A stretch of 64,000 nt of DNA. Source: an uncultured Oleiphilus sp. Its GTDB lineage: Bacteria > Pseudomonadota > Gammaproteobacteria > Pseudomonadales > Oleiphilaceae. A program made the position numbers and the translations under genes. Position 1 is the stretch's first letter. Each line of letters starts with the position of its first letter. This document shows positions 27,244 to 36,265 of the stretch, piece by piece. The stretch lies in the NCBI GenBank assembly GCA_913020045.1, contig CAJWBE010000009.1, positions 54,708 through 118,707 on the forward strand, in the 5' to 3' direction. Under the pieces are notes generated by a model that saw only the letters and a program-made list of their open reading frames with translations, was not told the DNA's origin and did not search any database.

Positions 27244-28368
27244 CTAGTTTACCTGGTCATACGCCCAAGCTAACCATGGCATTAACGCCGCAACATCGGA
27301 AGACTCAACCGTGCCACCACACCAAATACGCAGGCCGTCAGGAGCATCGCGATAAGCGCCGATATCGTAAGCAACGCCCTCAGCTTCCAATAGTTTGATC
27401 AAGGCTTTAGTTTTGTCGGCGCTTAAATCTAAGGTCAAACATACACTAGTATTAGATAGTGTGGCCGCGTCCTGCGCGAGGAATTGAATCCAGCTATGGG
27501 TCGAAACAAAAGTCTCAATTTCCGCTAGGTTTTGTTGCGACCGGGCAATTAGCGCATTCACGCCACCAATACTCTCCACCCAACTAAGCGCATCAAGGTA
27601 GTCTGCCACGCATAGCATTGAAGGCGTATTAATCGTGGCACCTTTAAAAATACCATCAATGAGTTTTCCACCTTTCGTCATGCGGAAAATCTTTGGCATT
27701 GGCCATGGTGGCGTATAGGTCTCTAGCCGCTCAACTGCTTTTGGGCTAAGGATGAGCATTCCGTGAGCACCTTCGCCCCCGAGAACTTTCTGCCAACTAA
27801 ACGTCACCACGTCTAGCTTTTCCCACGGCATATCCATGGCAAATACCGACGACGTCGCATCACAAATGGTTAAGCCCGAACGGTCGTCCGAAATCCAATC
27901 AGCATTTGGCACCTTAACGCCCGATGTGGTCCCGTTCCATGTAAACACAACATCATGCTCCCGGTTCGCTTGCTGCAAATCAGGTAACAAGCCGTAGTCC
28001 GCAAGATATTCCGTCACATTATCTAACTTCAACTGTTTTTTAATGTCGGTAACCCATCCAGCGCCAAACGACTCCCAAGCAAAGACATCAACAGGTTTAG
28101 CGCCTAGCATTGACCACATCGCCATTTCCATCGCGCCGGTATCAGAAGCAGGAACGACACCCACTCGATAGCCTGCGGGCAAACCAAGTAGGCGAGCTGT
28201 ATCGACGCATACCTTCTCAAGCGCGGTCTTTCCAACTGCAGCACGATGCGAACGCCCAAGCGTTGCAATGTCGAGATCAGAAACTTGATATCCAGGTCGC
28301 TTACTACACGGACCAGACGAAAAATTAGGATTAGCGGGTCTAGCGCTAGGCTTGACGCTTGTAGACAT
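27244..28368 (-). CDS. serC: Phosphoserine aminotransferase, non-enterobacterial type
   Basis: PLP enzyme converting 3-phosphohydroxypyruvate and glutamate to phosphoserine. The 374-residue sequence opens with [15 protein letters not shown] and continues [27 protein letters not shown] and [27 protein letters not shown] carries the Schiff-base Lys194. These features match the Methanosarcina/alphaproteobacterial phosphoserine transaminase type rather than the E. coli SerC. It precedes the phosphoglycerate dehydrogenase gene, forming a two-gene serine operon, and is divergent from the thiolase gene. Confidence 0.92.
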   Translation of the reverse strand: MSTSVKPSARPANPNFSSGPCSKRPGYQVSDLDIATLGRSHRAAVGKTALEKVCVDTARLLGLPAGYRVGVVPASDTGAMEMAMWSMLGAKPVDVFAWESFGAGWVTDIKKQLKLDNVTEYLADYGLLPDLQQANREHDVVFTWNGTTSGVKVPNADWISDDRSGLTICDATSSVFAMDMPWEKLDVVTFSWQKVLGGEGAHGMLILSPKAVERLETYTPPWPMPKIFRMTKGGKLIDGIFKGATINTPSMLCVADYLDALSWVESIGGVNALIARSQQNLAEIETFVSTHSWIQFLAQDAATLSNTSVCLTLDLSADKTKALIKLLEAEGVAYDIGAYRDAPDGLRIWCGGTVESSDVAALMPWLAWAYDQVN

Positions 28369-28601
28369 TGAAAACTCCCTCGATGTGGAACTAAACAGCG
28401 TGATGGCAAGACAAAAAAGCTAGCACTGTGGTGCCCGACTTACCCGAATTTTATCGCTGTCATGCTAACACCTGCGATCAGTCCAGACTACTTTTTTGAG
28501 TCGCCGCTTATCGCACCTGAAACACGCTATGAACGCTTTTCAAGCACGCCAATATACGCCATTATTAGCACTACCTTTAACGCCTTATTAGAGTCCCAAC
28601 G

Positions 28602-29792
28602 ATGCCTGAATTGAAGCCCGAAGATATTGTTATTGTCGCTGCTAAACGTACACCGATTGGCGGATTTTCCGGCCAGTTTAGCGATATTCCATCGCCCGAA
28701 CTTGGAGGGATCGCTATTAAAGCAGCCTTGGACAGCGCGAAACTATCAGGGGACAAGGTCGACGAAGTGATTATGGGGCTTATTTTGAGCGGTGGCGTCG
28801 GACAAGCACCCGCTCGGCAGGCTTCGCTTAATGCAGGGCTCCCCGAGTCAGTCCCCTGCACCACTGTGAATAAAGTATGTGGCTCTGGTATGAAATCTAT
28901 CATGCTGGCTCACGACGCCATTAAGGCCGGCAATGGTGAGATTTACGTCACAGGCGGTATGGAAAACATGTCGCGAGCGCCGTATCTGCTTGAGAAGGCT
29001 CGAGGCGGCTATCGACTAGGACATGGCGAACTGAAAGACCATATGTTCTGTGATGCCTTAGAAGACGCATATAACGGCGAACTAATGGGTAAATTTGCCG
29101 ATGCGAACGCCACAGCGGATGGCATTACCAGAGAGAAAATGGACGCTTTTGCCCTAACATCTCTAGAACGCGCTAAGCAGGCAGTAACGCAGGGTTTATT
29201 TGTTGAAGAAATCGCACCTGTCAGCCAAGTCACGCGCAAAGGAGAGGTTAAATACGACACGGACGAAACGCCGGGCCAAGCGAGGCCTGAAAAAATCCCT
29301 CTACTCAAACCCGCCTTCAGCAAAGACGGCGGGGTTACTGCCGCTAATGCTAGTTCAATTTCTGACGGCGCAGCTGCCGTGATTTTATGCAGCTACGGTG
29401 CTGCACAAAAACATGGCTTATCCCCTATTGCATGTATTCGTGCACACGCGACCCATGCCGAAGCACCAAACCGATTCACTCATGCGCCTATCGGAAGCAT
29501 CCAAAAAGTAATCGATAAAGCCGGATGGTCACCCTCAGACGTTGATCTTTATGAAATAAATGAAGCATTTGCTATGGTTGTTCTTGCCGCCATTGATGCA
29601 CTGGAACTAGACGCAAACAAGGTTAATGTTAGTGGCGGGGGCTGTGCCCTCGGTCATCCGATAGGCGCGTCAGGCGCCAGAATAGTCGTTACCTTAGTTC
29701 ACGCACTTAAGCGACTGAACAAAGCGAAAGGAATCGCCAGTTTGTGCCTAGGAGGCGGCGAAGCAGTCGCACTCGCTGTAGAGCTTTGCTGA
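28602..29792 (+). CDS. Acetyl-CoA C-acetyltransferase (thiolase)
   Basis: Condenses two acetyl-CoA to acetoacetyl-CoA or runs the reverse reaction. The 396-residue length fits the AtoB/PhaA class. NKVCGSGMKS holds the nucleophilic Cys93; NEAFAMVV and GGGCALGHPIGASGAR supply the His and the loop of the second cysteine region. The closing segment SLCLGGGEAVALA carries the C-terminal catalytic Cys. No phaB or phaC is next to it, so degradation, ketogenesis and polymer synthesis are all open. It is a single gene divergent from serC. Confidence 0.93.
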   Translation: MPELKPEDIVIVAAKRTPIGGFSGQFSDIPSPELGGIAIKAALDSAKLSGDKVDEVIMGLILSGGVGQAPARQASLNAGLPESVPCTTVNKVCGSGMKSIMLAHDAIKAGNGEIYVTGGMENMSRAPYLLEKARGGYRLGHGELKDHMFCDALEDAYNGELMGKFADANATADGITREKMDAFALTSLERAKQAVTQGLFVEEIAPVSQVTRKGEVKYDTDETPGQARPEKIPLLKPAFSKDGGVTAANASSISDGAAAVILCSYGAAQKHGLSPIACIRAHATHAEAPNRFTHAPIGSIQKVIDKAGWSPSDVDLYEINEAFAMVVLAAIDALELDANKVNVSGGGCALGHPIGASGARIVVTLVHALKRLNKAKGIASLCLGGGEAVALAVELC

Positions 29793-29929
29793 ATAAGCGC
29801 GTGAAACTTCGGTTTTTTTAGACTTATTTGCGAACTAGGCCGTGGCGTGCGCTCGACCCAAAACGCCATAATGGCGCCGTTCACTAATGTTAATTAGTCA
29901 CCACCTGACACCTACTGGAGGATCTATTC

Positions 29930-30376
29930 TTGCCAAACATTTCTCGCTGGATCTGCCAAACCGCCTTTGCCGGCTTAGTGTCGCTCTTCTTATCCTCACC
30001 GATAATGGCGAAAGACTTACCTGACACCAAGAAAGTGAAGCAAGTGAGCGACTTTTTCATGGGGCAGTTAGTCGCAGGCGAAATAGAGTCGGGTTACAGT
30101 TTGATGTCTGCTTATCTTGGTGTCGATATCAATGCCTTCGTGGAAAAAGGCAAAAAAGCAGAGGCTGATATCAAGCAATTACAACAATCGATTGGCAAGC
30201 CACTATCTCTTGCCTTGCTTAAAGAAGAGAGTGTAGGCGAGCACTTTTACAAGCTTACCTACTTATTGAAGTACCAGGCAGCAGCACTCGTTTGGGAAAT
30301 TAACTACTATCAACCGGACAGTGGTTGGAAGCTTGTCGATGTCAGCTTTAACGGTGATATCAATGCCCTTTTCTAA
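29930..30376 (+). CDS. Secreted protein of unknown function, TTG start
   Basis: A 148-residue protein with a clear signal peptide (hydrophobic about 10-24, likely cleavage after IMA) and a compact mature domain of about 120 residues. That domain ends in KYQAAALVWEINYYQPDSGWKLVDVSFNGD, which resembles NTF2-like or DUF4019-type secreted domains. The start is TTG at 29930 with a strong GGAGG ribosome site eight bases upstream, and there is no in-frame ATG before the signal sequence. The stop overlaps by four bases the stop of the convergent patatin-like gene. No function can be assigned. Confidence 0.75.
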   Translation: MPNISRWICQTAFAGLVSLFLSSPIMAKDLPDTKKVKQVSDFFMGQLVAGEIESGYSLMSAYLGVDINAFVEKGKKAEADIKQLQQSIGKPLSLALLKEESVGEHFYKLTYLLKYQAAALVWEINYYQPDSGWKLVDVSFNGDINALF

Positions 30377-31641
30377 GAAAAAGAGCCTGTACGTGAAAAC
30401 CAAGAACCCAAACGTTTGGTCATTTTTCTAAGCTCATTATCAAGCGGTTCAGCCGCGGAATAACGTGGCAAATTCTCTGCGTACAATCCGCTGCTAAGCG
30501 TCCTTCCCGAATCTTCTAGCACTGAACGCCTTACTCTGACACCCAAGGGGGCCAACGCCTCTTCAAGCTCATCGGCGCTTGCCAATAACGCTTTACGGGT
30601 AGTTTGGTAAGCCTGCTCACAAACCTGTTTGCGAACATCGAAACTAAAGACGCTATTCAAAAACATTTTTGACTGTTCTTTCGTCGGTTCAAACAGAAAG
30701 AGCTGTCCGTTAGGATATTCTCGTTTAACGTTTTTCAAACCGGAATAAAGACGAGAGTGCACCATCGTTCGATATGACTGCGCCAACACATTGCCCATTC
30801 CCGACCCGACGATTTTTTCTCGCAGACCCTCTCGGTCATCTTTGCGCTCACCACGTGTATGCGTATCCACAGGAACAACTGGATTAATCGCTAGTACAAT
30901 ATCGCAACCTTCTTCAAATGCTACCGAAGCATGCATTCCTTTATTGAGAGTGCCATCCATATAGTATCGGCCTTCATAGCCGACCGGCACATAGACTCCT
31001 GGCGCGGCCATACTTGCCTGAATCGCTTTTGAAATGGGAATATCTTGATTACCTTCCGCTCCGAAACGAATCGTTTCGCCACTTTCCAAGTCCGCAGCAA
31101 TAATCATCAAGTTCCGATCTAGCAACGCAAAGTCATTGGTTCGGCCAAGCGAGTTAAATGCATAAGAAATATAGTCGTGAAAGCCTTCGTTATCGAAAAC
31201 ACCAGACGGAACGGCTTGCGCCATTACCGTTAAGTATTCCAACAAAGATTGATCTGATGGCTTTTTCAGCAAGCTTGAAGCCGCGTCCAAAAATAAGCCT
31301 GGAACCGCCTTAATACGCGCTAGGTACTCGTGATAGGCCGGTCGATAGAACACATGCGGATGAAAGGGGTGGACGTCCATTTCATTGCGAATAAAGATCC
31401 GACACATCTGAGCAGTGGTTAACTGATTGGCGAGATTAGCGGCCACAAAAGAGCCCGCATTGACCCCCACATAATGATCGAGCTTATTCAGGTCTAGTCC
31501 GTCAAGCGCCTCATCAAGCGCTCGCAGCGCACCGATCTCATAGATGCCGCCCATCGGGCCACCGCCGCCTAATGCAAGGCCGATTACCGGCGCAGAATTA
31601 GTCTTTCGCGACTTTGGTTTAACTGTTTTTACAACGGGCAT
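30373..31641 (-). CDS. Patatin-like phospholipase family protein with altered nucleophile motif
   Basis: A 422-residue cytoplasmic protein of the patatin fold. The oxyanion loop LALGGGGPMGG (22-32) and the second dyad motif YMDGTLNKG with Asp229 are present. However, the elbow that normally reads GxSxG is GVNAGS (59-64), with Asn61 encoded by AAT at 31459-31461, in place of the nucleophilic serine. Ser64 is three residues on. Either the enzyme is catalytically dead, or it uses another residue, or the base is an error. Residues about 90-160 and the C-terminal 150 residues match a proteobacterial patatin subfamily. It is 42 nt downstream of ptsP on the same strand. Confidence 0.87.
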   Translation of the reverse strand: MPVVKTVKPKSRKTNSAPVIGLALGGGGPMGGIYEIGALRALDEALDGLDLNKLDHYVGVNAGSFVAANLANQLTTAQMCRIFIRNEMDVHPFHPHVFYRPAYHEYLARIKAVPGLFLDAASSLLKKPSDQSLLEYLTVMAQAVPSGVFDNEGFHDYISYAFNSLGRTNDFALLDRNLMIIAADLESGETIRFGAEGNQDIPISKAIQASMAAPGVYVPVGYEGRYYMDGTLNKGMHASVAFEEGCDIVLAINPVVPVDTHTRGERKDDREGLREKIVGSGMGNVLAQSYRTMVHSRLYSGLKNVKREYPNGQLFLFEPTKEQSKMFLNSVFSFDVRKQVCEQAYQTTRKALLASADELEEALAPLGVRVRRSVLEDSGRTLSSGLYAENLPRYSAAEPLDNELRKMTKRLGSWFSRTGSFS

Positions 31642-31683
31642 TACAACAACACTCCATGCCTATTTAAACGGATGATCGCGCAA

Positions 31684-33975
31684 CTACTGATTTTTGTCAG
31701 ACGACGCACGAGAAGGACGCAAATACCTGTTGAAGCCAGCGTCTTTTAGCGCTAAATCCAGAGTACTTCGCACAATATACGGCGAGTCAAGCATTAACAC
31801 CTGCTCAAGCAGCTGCTTTGCCCAACTCAAGTCAATTCCCCGAATCACTGATTTCACTTTCAGTAAGTTAGACGCGTTCATTGAAAGTGCGTCATACCCC
31901 ATTGCGGTAAGTAAAACCGCCCCAGCCGGATCACCTGCCAGTTCACCGCAAATACTCAATTGCACGCCTGCTTCACGAGAATCTTGAGCAATTCTATAAA
32001 GCGCCTGCAATACCGCCGGATGGAATGAATGATAGAGCGAGGCTACGCGTGGATTGTTTCGATCAACAGCCAGCAAGTATTGAGTCAGGTCGTTTGACCC
32101 AACCGATAAGAAGTCAACTCTCTCTGCAAGTTCTTTTACTTGATAGACGGCAGCCGGAACCTCAATCATTACCCCAACCTGAGGCATCGCGACATCGTAA
32201 CCTTCGGCGCATACTTCATGGTATTCGCGATAGATAAGGTGCAGAGCTTCCTCCACCTCATTCACATTAGAGACCATTGGCAACATAATTCGAAGGTTGT
32301 CTAAGCCTTCACTGGCCTTTAGCATCGCGCGCATTTGTACAAGGAATATTTCAGGGTGGTCCAAGGTGACGCGAATACCACGCCAGCCCAAAAATGGATT
32401 TTCCTCGGTGATCGGAAAATAACTAAGTGCTTTATCGCCACCAATATCCAGTGTTCGCATCGTTACATGATTTGGAGCAAACGCTTCTAGCTGTTCGCGA
32501 TAACAAATAATTTGTTCTTGCTCACTCGGAAAGCGCTCATTGATCATAAATGGCACTTCAGTTCGATAAAGTCCGACACCTTCCGCTCCCTGGTCCAACG
32601 AGCGCAACACATCAGCCATCAAGCCCGTATTCACCCACGCACAAACCCGGTGGCCGTCAATGGTTTCGCACGGTAGGTTTTTAATATGTTGGAGGCTTTC
32701 ATCAAGTTCTCGATCTTCCGCAACAATACTTTGGTAGTAACCGAGTAATTCAGGGGACGGACTGGTAAACAAGTCACCGTTGTAACCATCAACAATGACT
32801 TCTTTCTTGTCTAACTGACTCAAAGGAACATCTGTGAGCCCCATTACGGTCGGGATTCCCATCGCTCTTGCCAATATCGCGACATGAGAACTACCAGAAC
32901 CCTTAATTGACACAAGACCTTTAAGCTTCTCTACCGGCACTTCACCTAGCATAGTGGCCGTTAGCTCATCGCTCACCAATACGGTATCGTCGGGAAACGT
33001 TCGAACTTCTTGACCATTTTCCTGCAAGTACCCCAGGATTCTTGTGCCCAGGTCTTTAATATCTATCGCACGTTCACGCAAATAGGCATCGCTCATCATC
33101 TCGAAATGACTCGCGTAGTCATTGATTACTTTGCGTAATGACCACTGAGCGTTTTTACCCTCGCGGATAAGCCGGATAACTTCTCCCGCCAGTGCGTTAT
33201 CGTCTAGCATTCCTAGGTACACATCGAATAAGGCTTGTTCTTCTGGCCTTAGCTTCGAAGCCAAGCGTAAACCAACCTGTTTTATGTCTTCTCGAACGCT
33301 GTCTATTGATGCTTCAAAATGCTTTATTTCAGCATTGATGTCGTCGGTATCTTCATCGGGAACCGCATCTAAGTCAGCACTCGGGTAGATAACGACACTG
33401 CGGCCGATAGCGACACCTGGCGCCCCAGCTACACCTTTGAAAGAGACGTCACTTGCTTTCTCACCCGTCGCGGTCACGCCAGCAATAAACTTAGTGGCTT
33501 CAGTGTGAGCAATCACGCCCGCCAACTGGGCAGAGACCGTCACTAGAAAGGCTTCTTCGCCTTCATCAAAGCGCCGACGACTCGTCGATTGCTGCACCAC
33601 AATTACGCCAAGCACTTTTTTGTGGTGCATAATCGGCACACCCAAAAAACTTTCGAAACGCTCTTCGCCCGTCTCCGGGAAATAGCGATAGCGCTCATGC
33701 TCTTGGGCATGCTCAAGGTTTATTGGCTCTTCACGAACGCCAACCAAACCGACTAAACCTTCTGAATACCCCAAGCTAACGCGGCCAACCGCATCGTCAT
33801 TCAGACCCTTAGTCCCCATTAAGACATAACGGTTTGACGTGCCATCCAGCAAATAGACAGAGCAAACTTGAGTCTCCATCACCTCCTGAACACGCGTCAC
33901 AATAATGGACAATGCTTCATCCAAGTCAACGGCGCTATTTACTTCCTGTACGATGCTTCTCAGCATATTCAGCAT
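31684..33975 (-). CDS. ptsP: Phosphoenolpyruvate-protein phosphotransferase of the nitrogen PTS (EI-Ntr)
   Basis: Autophosphorylates from PEP and passes phosphate to NPr (PtsO). The 763 residues comprise an N-terminal GAF sensor (about 1-160), the PTS enzyme I N-domain (about 180-300), the swivelling domain with His364 in KGSGSSHVAILARAMGIP, and the TIM-barrel PEP-binding domain. The barrel shows GVGLYRTEVPFM, WRGIRVTLD, VGSNDLTQYLLAVDR and the active-site Cys in LSICGELAG. The length fits PtsP, which binds glutamine and 2-oxoglutarate through GAF in characterised species. It follows rppH by 32 nt, the conserved rppH-ptsP operon. Confidence 0.96.
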   Translation of the reverse strand: MLNMLRSIVQEVNSAVDLDEALSIIVTRVQEVMETQVCSVYLLDGTSNRYVLMGTKGLNDDAVGRVSLGYSEGLVGLVGVREEPINLEHAQEHERYRYFPETGEERFESFLGVPIMHHKKVLGVIVVQQSTSRRRFDEGEEAFLVTVSAQLAGVIAHTEATKFIAGVTATGEKASDVSFKGVAGAPGVAIGRSVVIYPSADLDAVPDEDTDDINAEIKHFEASIDSVREDIKQVGLRLASKLRPEEQALFDVYLGMLDDNALAGEVIRLIREGKNAQWSLRKVINDYASHFEMMSDAYLRERAIDIKDLGTRILGYLQENGQEVRTFPDDTVLVSDELTATMLGEVPVEKLKGLVSIKGSGSSHVAILARAMGIPTVMGLTDVPLSQLDKKEVIVDGYNGDLFTSPSPELLGYYQSIVAEDRELDESLQHIKNLPCETIDGHRVCAWVNTGLMADVLRSLDQGAEGVGLYRTEVPFMINERFPSEQEQIICYREQLEAFAPNHVTMRTLDIGGDKALSYFPITEENPFLGWRGIRVTLDHPEIFLVQMRAMLKASEGLDNLRIMLPMVSNVNEVEEALHLIYREYHEVCAEGYDVAMPQVGVMIEVPAAVYQVKELAERVDFLSVGSNDLTQYLLAVDRNNPRVASLYHSFHPAVLQALYRIAQDSREAGVQLSICGELAGDPAGAVLLTAMGYDALSMNASNLLKVKSVIRGIDLSWAKQLLEQVLMLDSPYIVRSTLDLALKDAGFNRYLRPSRASSDKNQ

Positions 33976-34007
33976 GCGCTCACGGCTCCCTTACCTTTTG
34001 ACTACGT

Positions 34008-34490
34008 TTAAATACGGAATAAATCCGAAGACAAATCTTTCATCGCGCGGCGATACACCTCACGTTTGAAAGACACCACCTGACCAAGCGGATACCAATA
34101 ACTTACCCAACGCCAACCATCAAACTCTGGACTACTGCCTTCATTGACAGACACTTCCGAGTCTTCGCTCAACATTCTCAACAGGAACCATTTCTGTTTC
34201 TGTCCGACACAAATCGGATGAGAATTGTAGCGCACCATTTTTTTTGGCAACCGATAACGAAGCCAGCCTTTTGTCGATGCAATAATTTCAACATCTTTAG
34301 GCAACAGACCTACTTCTTCATTTAATTCACGAAAAAGCGCCTGCTGTGGTGTTTCATCAACTTTGATTCCACCTTGAGGAAACTGCCAGGAAGTTTGCCC
34401 GATTCGTCTCGCCCAAAGCACTTCGTTGAACTGGTTAGCAAGGATAATTCCGACATTCAGTCTAAAACCGTCAGAATCTATCACTCTCAT
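34008..34490 (-). CDS. rppH: RNA pyrophosphohydrolase
   Basis: Nudix hydrolase that removes pyrophosphate from the 5' triphosphate end of mRNA, triggering decay. The 160-residue protein begins [17 protein letters not shown], has [10 protein letters not shown] and a full Nudix box (residues 40-62, GGIKVDETP then [10 protein letters not shown]), and a C-terminal [20 protein letters not shown], all standard for RppH. It is first in an operon with ptsP and divergent from the HAD phosphatase gene. Confidence 0.97.
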   Translation of the reverse strand: MRVIDSDGFRLNVGIILANQFNEVLWARRIGQTSWQFPQGGIKVDETPQQALFRELNEEVGLLPKDVEIIASTKGWLRYRLPKKMVRYNSHPICVGQKQKWFLLRMLSEDSEVSVNEGSSPEFDGWRWVSYWYPLGQVVSFKREVYRRAMKDLSSDLFRI

Positions 34491-34653
34491 AATCCTAAAA
34501 ATAACTTTGAAGACATTCTTTCAGACTTTCCCCTCACGAGCAATGCAGAAGCGGCTTTTGCACGTTTAAACCTCGCTAAATTCTCACTTCAAGACGGGCA
34601 TTTTTCTGCTATGCTTGTCGCCAATTTACGGCATCACGCAATGGAGATTTTTC

Positions 34654-35310
34654 GTGGCTTTGGCAATTTTCGACCTTGATAACACCCTTATCGCCGGTGA
34701 CAGCGACCATGCATGGGGTGAATACCTAGTAGAAAAAGGCATCGTAGACTCCGAACACCATCAAGCACAAAACGATAAGTTTTATGCCGACTATCTGGAA
34801 GGTAATCTCGATATCTATGAATATTTAGATTTTTCCTTAGCACCACTCGCCAAACATGACAAAGCTCAGCTGGAAACGTGGCGCACTGATTTTTTCGAAT
34901 CTAAAATTCGACCTCTCATTTTGGCCAAAGGTAGGGCCTTAATCGAAAAGCATCGTAATCAAGGTGACATTCCACTAATCATCACCGCGACCAACCGCTT
35001 CGTGACCCAGCCAATCGCCAATGAGCTAGGCATTGAACACCTAATTGCGATCGAGCTAGAAGAGACCGAAAGCGGTTACACAGGCAAACCAACCGGCACC
35101 CCTAGCTATAAAGACGGAAAAATCACTCGGCTTAAAGAGTGGCTAATCAAACAAGATACGGACATGAGCGACGCCTATTTTTATAGCGACTCTCATAACG
35201 ACTTACCGCTACTCAAACTTGTGGATTACCCAGTCGCCGTAGACCCAGACGATATATTGAGAGAACACAGTGAGACCCATGACTGGCCTATTTTGTCGCT
35301 CCGTGACTAA
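34654..35310 (+). CDS. HAD-superfamily IB phosphatase
   Basis: A phosphoserine-phosphatase-like HAD hydrolase of 218 residues. The first motif is FDLDNTL near the N-terminus (nucleophile Asp7), the second is ITATN (Thr), and the third is YSDSHNDLPLL with the metal aspartates. A cap region lies between. I start at GTG 34654, which has GGAG seven bases upstream, rather than earlier codons in the frame. The HAD-IB group next to rppH-ptsP is a common pseudomonad-like arrangement. The substrate is unknown. Its 3' end overlaps the start of the following lipoprotein gene by about 40 bases, implying coupled translation. Confidence 0.88.
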   Translation: MALAIFDLDNTLIAGDSDHAWGEYLVEKGIVDSEHHQAQNDKFYADYLEGNLDIYEYLDFSLAPLAKHDKAQLETWRTDFFESKIRPLILAKGRALIEKHRNQGDIPLIITATNRFVTQPIANELGIEHLIAIELEETESGYTGKPTGTPSYKDGKITRLKEWLIKQDTDMSDAYFYSDSHNDLPLLKLVDYPVAVDPDDILREHSETHDWPILSLRD

Positions 35311-36265
35311 TGCTAATCGCTTCCGCAGCTTAACGGCCATTGCATTATGCTTCTGCCTGAGCGCTTGTGGGAAAAATACTGATAGCGTTACTTCAGGCGA
35401 CGAAGCAAGCTCGACACATATCAGCCAAAGCGATACCAACACTGACTCTGCGATCAGTCAGCGCCTAATCAAACAGTTTAGCGACCTTTACCAGCGTGCG
35501 CGCACCAGCGCAGCAGAGTCTTTAACAGCAATTCAACTATTCTTAGGTAGCCCATCGGCAGAAACCTTAGAAGCTGCTCAGCTTGCATGGCAACAAAGCC
35601 ATGACGATTACCTACTTGCGCAAGTGAGCCAATCGCTATCGATCCCTCACCCTGTGCTCGATAGTCCGGTTTCAGACGATGAGAACATCGCAGGACACAC
35701 TCTCGAAATTAGACTTGATCAATACCCGGCAATACCCGGTTATCTAGACAGCGTTAACGGTTACCCACAAAGCGGGCTTATCCACACTGAACTACCCCTT
35801 ACGCTCGAAACATTGCAGAACGAGCATCAACTAAGCGATACCGCTTATGTCGCACTTGGCTATCATGCTTTACAGGTCATGTTGTTTGCAGAAAGTACTG
35901 AAGCAGACGCTCGCCATCATGACTTTCTCAGCGTTAAACCTGCACAGAAGAGCAACATCGACGCAGCCAAACGAAGACGAGAGATTACCCTCTTATTGGC
36001 GACGCAAATCGTCGATGACATTACATTGAGGCATGACGAGTGGCGTGCAGAAAATGGGTTTTATCGAGATTTCGTTCTGACGCTGGCAGAAACGACAGTA
36101 GAAAAAATGTTACGTGACGCTCTCGACAATGAGAGCATCATTCAACAAACGAGTACAGACCATATTTCCAGTGAAATCCTCAGTCAACGCGCGGCGCTGT
36201 TACAAGGACTGCTGCAACCGGTTGAAACTAGCGATAAGGAAGAACCCGCAGAAAAATCGCTTTAA
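35270..36265 (+). CDS. Imelysin-like (M75) lipoprotein
   Basis: A 331-residue predicted lipoprotein: hydrophobic signal (about 20-31) with lipobox LSAC, Cys33. The helical body shows AWQQSHDDYLL, DQYPAIPGYLDSVNGYPQSG and LGYHALQVMLFAE, which match imelysin-family proteins linked to iron uptake. The family motif GxHxxE appears as GYHALQ (197-202), with Gln202 in place of Glu. The start is GTG 35270 or ATG 35279, inside the end of the HAD gene. The C-terminus overlaps the convergent rlmI by 38 bases. No iron transporter lies nearby, and an iron role is inference from the family. Confidence 0.78.
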   Translation: MRPMTGLFCRSVTNANRFRSLTAIALCFCLSACGKNTDSVTSGDEASSTHISQSDTNTDSAISQRLIKQFSDLYQRARTSAAESLTAIQLFLGSPSAETLEAAQLAWQQSHDDYLLAQVSQSLSIPHPVLDSPVSDDENIAGHTLEIRLDQYPAIPGYLDSVNGYPQSGLIHTELPLTLETLQNEHQLSDTAYVALGYHALQVMLFAESTEADARHHDFLSVKPAQKSNIDAAKRRREITLLLATQIVDDITLRHDEWRAENGFYRDFVLTLAETTVEKMLRDALDNESIIQQTSTDHISSEILSQRAALLQGLLQPVETSDKEEPAEKSL

